Shown: in pieces, positions 5,672-9,841 of the stretch
Position numbering within the stretch: the stretch's first letter is position 1
Layout: each line of letters starts with the position of its first letter
Source: Bacillota bacterium
Lineage (GTDB): Bacteria; Bacillota; Bacilli; Bacillales; Bacillaceae_J
DNA length: 9,841 bases
Assembly (NCBI GenBank): GCA_023457235.1
Contig: JAEWMK010000367.1
Span: forward strand, 1 to 9,841
Direction: 5' to 3'
The notes under the pieces: model-generated
Database searches by the model: none
The model's input: the letters and a program-made list of their open reading frames with translations, nothing else
What the model was told of the DNA's origin: nothing
Translations under genes and position numbers: made by a program

Positions 5672-7123
5672 TTATATGGTTTGCTGTACTGGCGTTAGTT
5701 CAGTTTGTTCCATCTCATCTACCCCAACCGTAGCATCTTCCTCAACATATGGAAGTTTTTCTATTGTAAACCCAGTGTAAGCATATACAATTGCTACAAG
5801 AGGACTAATAATACACAAAAATGCATATGGAGCATATTGGAATGTGGATACTCCTAATGTTGCTGTCATGAAAGCTCCGCAAGTATTCCATGGTACAAGC
5901 GGGGATGTCATTGTTCCAGCATCCTCCAATGTTCTAGATAAATTTTTAGGATGTAGGCCGCGTTTACGATAAGCGGTTAAATACATTCTACCTGGAAGGA
6001 GAATCGATAAGTATTGATCGCAGGCAACAACATTCATCGTTATGCAGGTTGCAACAGTTGTTGTTACTAGACTTCCCGTTGATTTAGCTAGTTTTAATAA
6101 GGAATTTACAATTGCCGCCATAATACCGCTAGACTCTAAAATTCCTCCAAAACTCATCGCGATCATTACAAGTGAAACCGTATACATCATTGCTTCTGTT
6201 CCACCATTGTTAAGCAAGTTATCAAGCACTTCATTACCAGTTTCCATTGTAAATCCGTAAACCATATTAGCAAGTATATCTCCTACCGCTACACCTTGAA
6301 CGGTAACCGCAACGATAGCTCCTAGAACAGAACCGATAACAAGTCCAGGAATAGCTGGTGTCTTCATAGCAATTAAAGCGATTACAATAGCCGGAACAAT
6401 TAATAACCAAGGGCTTATAATGAAAATTTCCCCCAAGCTTTGCTGTAGTTGGGCCACTTCCTCCGCCCCAGCCCCTTTTCCTTTATACGTAAGACCTAGG
6501 AAAAAGAAAAGAATAACAGAAAGTATGAGGGCCGGAATGGTTGTGTACATCATATGGCGTATATGTGTAAATAATTCAACCCCTGTGATACCCGGTGACA
6601 TATTAGTAGTTTCAGAAAGTGGTGAGATTTTGTCTCCAAAATAGCAGCCTGAGATAACAGCACCAGCCACTGCTGCTGGGTTAATACCCAGTCCAATACC
6701 TACTCCCATAATGGCAATTCCGATAGTACCAGCCGCTGTCCATGCATTTCCCGATGCAACAGCAATAACGCTGCAAATAACAGCCGCTGCAGGAAGGAAA
6801 TACGTTGGAGATAAAAGATCCAAGCCATAGTAAATCATTGTCGGAACAATACCGGCCGCTAACCATGTGGCAATAATCGTTCCGATAATTATTAAAATAA
6901 TAAGCGCTTGCAAAGCAAGTGAAACAGATTTGACGATGCCCTTTTCAAGTTCAACCCACGAGAATCCTAAATATTTAGCAACAACCGTAGCTACCCCAGC
7001 ACTTAATAATAAAGGAATATGTGGATCTGCCTCATACATAAAAATCCCTGTGAACAAAAATACAATCATTGCGAATATTGGAATCAATGCAATTCCTAGT
7101 GTTGGTGTTTTCCTTTCTGTCAT
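5672..7123 (-). CDS. nhaC: NhaC-family Na+/H+ antiporter
   Basis: A 483-residue polytopic membrane protein with about 11-12 hydrophobic segments. It carries NhaC-family signatures: SGNAWTAAGT (124-133), GDKISPLSETTN (163-174), DQYLSILLPGRMY (369-381) and SPLVPWNTCGAF (407-418). Members exchange Na+ for H+ across the cytoplasmic membrane; the relative MleN swaps malate and lactate with H+/Na+, so an organic-solute exchange is possible. The start is ATG 7123, with GAAGGA 6 bases upstream; an upstream TTG (7147) in the same frame has no ribosome binding site. The gene is monocistronic by its signals: a sigma-54 promoter (7172-7188) upstream and a terminator (5609-5659) downstream. It lies directly beyond patA and an aldehyde dehydrogenase gene, which suggests a role during growth on putrescine or related amines. 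That link is inference. Confidence 0.88.
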   Translation of the reverse strand: MTERKTPTLGIALIPIFAMIVFLFTGIFMYEADPHIPLLLSAGVATVVAKYLGFSWVELEKGIVKSVSLALQALIILIIIGTIIATWLAAGIVPTMIYYGLDLLSPTYFLPAAAVICSVIAVASGNAWTAAGTIGIAIMGVGIGLGINPAAVAGAVISGCYFGDKISPLSETTNMSPGITGVELFTHIRHMMYTTIPALILSVILFFFLGLTYKGKGAGAEEVAQLQQSLGEIFIISPWLLIVPAIVIALIAMKTPAIPGLVIGSVLGAIVAVTVQGVAVGDILANMVYGFTMETGNEVLDNLLNNGGTEAMMYTVSLVMIAMSFGGILESSGIMAAIVNSLLKLAKSTGSLVTTTVATCITMNVVACDQYLSILLPGRMYLTAYRKRGLHPKNLSRTLEDAGTMTSPLVPWNTCGAFMTATLGVSTFQYAPYAFLCIISPLVAIVYAYTGFTIEKLPYVEEDATVGVDEMEQTELTPVQQTI

Positions 7124-7171
7124 TATCATTCCTTCTTTCTTAAACAAATTAGTTATTTCATAAATATATAA

Positions 7172-7188
7172 TGCAAATACCGTGCCAA
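7172..7188 (-). promoter_or_regulatory. Sigma-54 (SigL) -24/-12 promoter of nhaC
   Basis: Minus strand TTGGCAC (7188-7182), GGTAT, TTGCA (7176-7172), an exact fit to TTGGCAC-N5-TTGCA with the invariant GG and GC at correct spacing. Initiation about 12 bases after the GC, near 7161, gives a ~38-base leader to the ATG at 7123. Such promoters require an AAA+ activator bound upstream. Confidence 0.88.
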
Positions 7189-7260
7189 TTTTTAATTTTA
7201 TAAATTATCAGTTATCTTAAACCATTTTCCTCTAATTTTCACAAAAAATATATGACAAAT

Positions 7261-7283
7261 TGCATATTTCTTTCAAAAATGCA
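7261..7283. promoter_or_regulatory. Palindromic candidate upstream activator site for the sigma-54 promoter
   Basis: TGCATATTT (7261-7269), 5 bases, AAAAATGCA (7275-7283): a 9+5+9 inverted repeat with one mismatch, centred ~87 bp upstream of the -24 element of nhaC. The distance and symmetry suit a sigma-54 enhancer-binding protein. TGCA-bounded palindromes recall RocR-type sites, but the activator is not in this window and its identity is unknown. Confidence 0.5.
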
Positions 7284-7298
7284 TACTTAAAATTTTTT

Positions 7299-7343
7299 AA
7301 AAAAGCTGCCCTATGAGTCAATTTCTCTGACTTATAAGACAGC
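7299..7343 (-). terminator. Second minus-strand terminator between patA and nhaC
   Basis: GCTGTCTTATAAGTCA (7343-7328) pairs with TGACTCATAGGGCAGC (7320-7305) on the minus strand: 16 positions with two wobbles and one mismatch, a 7-base loop, then TTTTTT. It lies ~55 bases beyond the first terminator after patA and upstream of the nhaC regulatory region, insulating the sigma-54 promoter from patA read-through. Confidence 0.8.
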
Positions 7344-7393
7344 ATCCACAATAGGCCTTTATTCAAATTGATCTTGGATTATTTCACTATTTA

Positions 7394-7415
7394 TAAAAAG
7401 GAGGGAAACCCTCCT
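7394..7415 (-). terminator. Terminator after patA
   Basis: AGGAGGG-TTT-CCCTCCT (7415-7399) on the minus strand, a perfect 7-bp stem followed by TTTTTATAAAT. It begins 11 bases after the patA stop codon. The plus strand also has a long T run after the stem (7416-7424), so it could work in both directions. Confidence 0.88.
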
Positions 7416-7425
7416 CTTTTTTTTA

Positions 7426-8805
7426 TTAAATAGTTACATGCCCTAATACTTCTTTGAATGTAGTAATTACTTTATCAACTTCTTCATAACTGATTGTTAA
7501 AGGTGGCTCAATACGAATAGTTTTTGAGTTTACTAATGTACCAGCGACAAGTATTCCTCTGTCAAACATCCCTTTTGAAATTTCGTAGCCTACCTCATCT
7601 TTATGGAACTCAATACCAATCATTAATCCCTGCCCGCGGATTTCCATTACCTTATCTTCATGTCCTTTAGCAGCATCAAGAAGACCTTGTAGGAAATATT
7701 CACCAACTTCAGCCGCACGAGCCGGTAAATTTTCCTCTAATAATACGTCAATTGTTGCAATGGCAGCAGCACAAGCAAGTGGGTTTCCACCAAATGTTGT
7801 TGTATGCATAAATGGATTATCAAACCAGCTCTTGAATACATGTTCCTTTGCAACGATTGCACCGGCAGGCATCACACCGCCGCCAAATGCTTTAGCTAAA
7901 CAGATAATATCAGGAACAACATTATATAATTCAGAAGCGAACATTTTACCTGTACGTCCCATACCTGTTTGCACTTCGTCAAATATTAATAATGAACCAT
8001 ACTCATCACAAAGGTCTCTAACTTGTTGCAGGTAGCCTTCCGGAGGAAGAATAATGCCACCTTCACCTTGAATTGGTTCCAAAATTACTGCTGCTACATC
8101 TTCTCCAACAAGCTTGCAGACTTCAAACGTCTTTCTCATCATTTCAATATCACCAAATGGCACGTGACGGAAACCAGGAATTAACGGAAGGAATGGTTTT
8201 CGGAACATACCTTTCGCTGTACCGGATAATGAACCTAAGCTCTTTCCGTGGAAAGCACGAGTTGTTGAGATAAATGTTGTGCGCTCGCTATACATTTTTG
8301 CCAGTTTTAATGCAGCTTCCACACTTTCTGTTCCACTATTTGTAAAGAATGAGTATTTTAAATCCCCAGGTGTAATATCAGCTAATATTTTTGCCAAAAT
8401 TGCACGAAGAGGGTCAAGTAAGTCTTGGCTATGAAGAGCTTGACGCTTCATTTGATCTGTCACGGCTTTAATGACCTTTTGATTGCGGTGGCCAACATTA
8501 TAAATTCCGAATCCACCTAAACAGTCGATATATTTCTTACCATTAACATCTGTGAAACAACTACCTTCATCTGACCATTCAACTGCTGCGAATTGTCCAC
8601 CCTCCGTTACTGTTTTACGATATTCCAAGAATCCTGGGTTAACATGGTCCCTAAAGTTTTCAACCGTTTGCTTTGTAATCCATCTTGCTTCTTCTTCTGT
8701 TACTGTTTCTTTCTCAATCATTTGTAAAACTTGTTTGATGTAGCCTTGAACCGTTTCTGCTGTTTGAATTTCTTCCTTTTTCATTTCAGTATTTGTTGTT
8801 GACAT
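7426..8805 (-). CDS. patA: Putrescine aminotransferase (class III, PLP-dependent)
   Basis: Cytoplasmic enzyme that moves the amino group of putrescine to 2-oxoglutarate, giving 4-aminobutyraldehyde and glutamate. The 459-residue protein closely follows E. coli PatA/YgjG as I recall it: HVNPGFLEYRK (54-64), IDCLGGFGIYNVGHRN (93-108), NSGTESVEAALKLAK (156-170), FHGKSLGSLSGTAK (185-198) and TTTFGGNPLACAAA (335-348). PLP contacts are D276 in IFDEVQTGMGRTG and the Schiff-base K305 in CLAKAFGGG. These shared blocks favour PatA over GABA or ornithine aminotransferases; activity on cadaverine is also known for PatA. ATG 8805 is the start because GAGGAG (8818-8813) lies 7 bases upstream; the in-frame extension to 8850 overlaps the upstream gene and has no site. 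It is 25 bases after the aldehyde dehydrogenase gene, so the two are cotranscribed from a promoter outside the window. Confidence 0.92.
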   Translation of the reverse strand: MSTTNTEMKKEEIQTAETVQGYIKQVLQMIEKETVTEEEARWITKQTVENFRDHVNPGFLEYRKTVTEGGQFAAVEWSDEGSCFTDVNGKKYIDCLGGFGIYNVGHRNQKVIKAVTDQMKRQALHSQDLLDPLRAILAKILADITPGDLKYSFFTNSGTESVEAALKLAKMYSERTTFISTTRAFHGKSLGSLSGTAKGMFRKPFLPLIPGFRHVPFGDIEMMRKTFEVCKLVGEDVAAVILEPIQGEGGIILPPEGYLQQVRDLCDEYGSLLIFDEVQTGMGRTGKMFASELYNVVPDIICLAKAFGGGVMPAGAIVAKEHVFKSWFDNPFMHTTTFGGNPLACAAAIATIDVLLEENLPARAAEVGEYFLQGLLDAAKGHEDKVMEIRGQGLMIGIEFHKDEVGYEISKGMFDRGILVAGTLVNSKTIRIEPPLTISYEEVDKVITTFKEVLGHVTI

Positions 8806-8830
8806 ATGATCTCTCCTCATTTGTTTAATG

Positions 8831-9841
8831 TTATTTTGAAAACCAACCAATTGGTTCTACTTGCAAGTTAATATTAATTTGCTTAATCTCTTGATATGTG
8901 TCCAAACCATATATGCCTAAGGCACGGCCAATTCCGCTTTGCTTATAGCCGCCCCAAGGAGCTTCATTATAGGTATTGTGATAAGTATTAATCCAAGTGA
9001 TACCTGCACGAATTTTTTTCGTTACTCGTAATGCCTTTGCACCATCATTGCTAAAAACTGCACCAGCAAGACCATAGGCCGTACTATTGGCTAATGATAT
9101 TGCCTCATTTTCATCTTTAAACTTTTCGATTACAACAACTGGTCCGAAAATTTCTTCTTGTACAATTCTCATACTTGGATTCACATCTGCAAATACGGTT
9201 GGCTCAACAAAATAGCCATTTTCTAAACCATTTTCTATCATTCTGTTTCCACCGCTAACAAGTCGTGCTCCTTCTTGTTTTCCAATCTCGATATATTCCA
9301 AGACTCTTTCCATATGTTCCTTACTAACTAGCGGCCCCATTTCAGTATTTGGATCATTTCCAGGTCCGACGTTAATTTGCTTTGCTCGCTCTACAAAGCG
9401 GTCAACAAATTTATCGTAAATACTTTCCTCCACTAGTATGCGTGATCCCGCTGCACATACTTGGCCTGAACCAGCATAGATACCAAATAATGCATAATCA
9501 ACTGCTGTTTCAAAATCGGCATCAGCAAAGATAATATTGGGTGATTTCCCGCCGAGCTCTAACGACATCTTCTTTATATTTCCAGTGGCTGCTTTCATGA
9601 TATGTCTTCCTGTCTTTGTACCACCTGTAAAAGAAATAAGATCAACATCATGACTTTCAGCAATTTCATTTCCTACCGTTGCACCTGACCCAAACACCAT
9701 ATTAACGACACCTTTAGGTAATCCAACCTCTTCAAAGATTTCAAACAACTTTACCGGTGTAAGCGGTGTCACTTCTGACGGCTTATAAACTACTGTATTA
9801 CCTGCTGCAAGAGCCGGGGCAATCTTCCAAACAGACATTAA
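8831..9841 (-). CDS. Aldehyde dehydrogenase, probably 4-aminobutyraldehyde dehydrogenase (5' end missing)
   Basis: NAD(P)-dependent aldehyde dehydrogenase; the start lies beyond the right edge. The first visible Met (9838) is internal, since the frame stays open and the text begins in the conserved cofactor-binding core (WKIAPALAAGNTVVYKPSE). About 150 N-terminal residues of an expected ~490 are missing. Counting from that Met, the NAD loop is FTGGTKTG (70-77), the general base E94 in ELGGKSPN, and the nucleophile C128 in GSGQVCAAGS. The C-terminus NEAPWGGYKQSGIGRALG is typical of betaine-aldehyde/aminoaldehyde dehydrogenases. Its partner PatA produces 4-aminobutyraldehyde, so oxidation of that product to GABA is the likely role. 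Betaine-aldehyde oxidation is possible on sequence alone. The stop is 25 bases before patA, indicating one operon. Confidence 0.88.
   Translation of the reverse strand, partial: LMSVWKIAPALAAGNTVVYKPSEVTPLTPVKLFEIFEEVGLPKGVVNMVFGSGATVGNEIAESHDVDLISFTGGTKTGRHIMKAATGNIKKMSLELGGKSPNIIFADADFETAVDYALFGIYAGSGQVCAAGSRILVEESIYDKFVDRFVERAKQINVGPGNDPNTEMGPLVSKEHMERVLEYIEIGKQEGARLVSGGNRMIENGLENGYFVEPTVFADVNPSMRIVQEEIFGPVVVIEKFKDENEAISLANSTAYGLAGAVFSNDGAKALRVTKKIRAGITWINTYHNTYNEAPWGGYKQSGIGRALGIYGLDTYQEIKQININLQVEPIGWFSK

Noticed and set aside
5671..5676. TATAAT at the nhaC stop codon as a chemoreceptor promoter
   Set aside because: No acceptable -35 at 16-18 bases, and a transcript from it would have to pass the terminator hairpin.
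6420..7163. Several opposite-strand frames inside nhaC
   Set aside because: They lie wholly within the conserved antiporter gene or its leader and lack ribosome binding sites and family resemblance.

Overview
The window looks like chromosomal DNA of an AT-rich endospore-forming Bacillota, most likely Bacillaceae. The pointers are strong GGAGG-type ribosome binding sites, an Sda-like sporulation checkpoint domain, a TxpA/BsrG-type toxin peptide, a tRNA without encoded CCA, and a sigma-54 promoter of the kind used for amino-acid and amine catabolism in Bacillus. Almost every gene lies on the minus strand.

Left part (1-3390) is degraded accessory DNA. Bases 1-1388 are the istA end of an IS21-family element that runs off the left edge. 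It has inserted into an IclR-family regulator gene and removed its last ~30 codons. To the right lie a gene-poor stretch with a REP-like inverted repeat and a minus-strand terminator, then a short ORF. The first ~41 codons of that ORF match the KinA inhibitor Sda; they are fused in frame to an alpha/beta-hydrolase fragment that ends at a nonsense codon.

Middle (3390-3870): a tRNA-Arg(CCU) gene with its own promoter and terminator. Divergent from it is a compact type I toxin-antitoxin locus: a 33-residue membrane toxin peptide (TTG start), two 3' hairpins, and an excellent convergent promoter (TTGATA-17-TATAAT) that would make an antisense RNA over the toxin mRNA 3' end. This locus is the best candidate for an unannotated system here.

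Right part (3865-9841): a chemoreceptor, an NhaC-family antiporter, putrescine aminotransferase (PatA) and an aldehyde dehydrogenase cut by the right edge. The last two form an operon transcribed leftward that would convert putrescine via 4-aminobutyraldehyde to GABA. nhaC has its own exact-consensus sigma-54 promoter (TTGGCAC-N5-TTGCA) with a palindromic candidate activator site about 90 bp upstream. The antiporter may therefore be co-regulated with amine catabolism. The chemoreceptor follows nhaC behind a terminator and may or may not belong to the same physiology.
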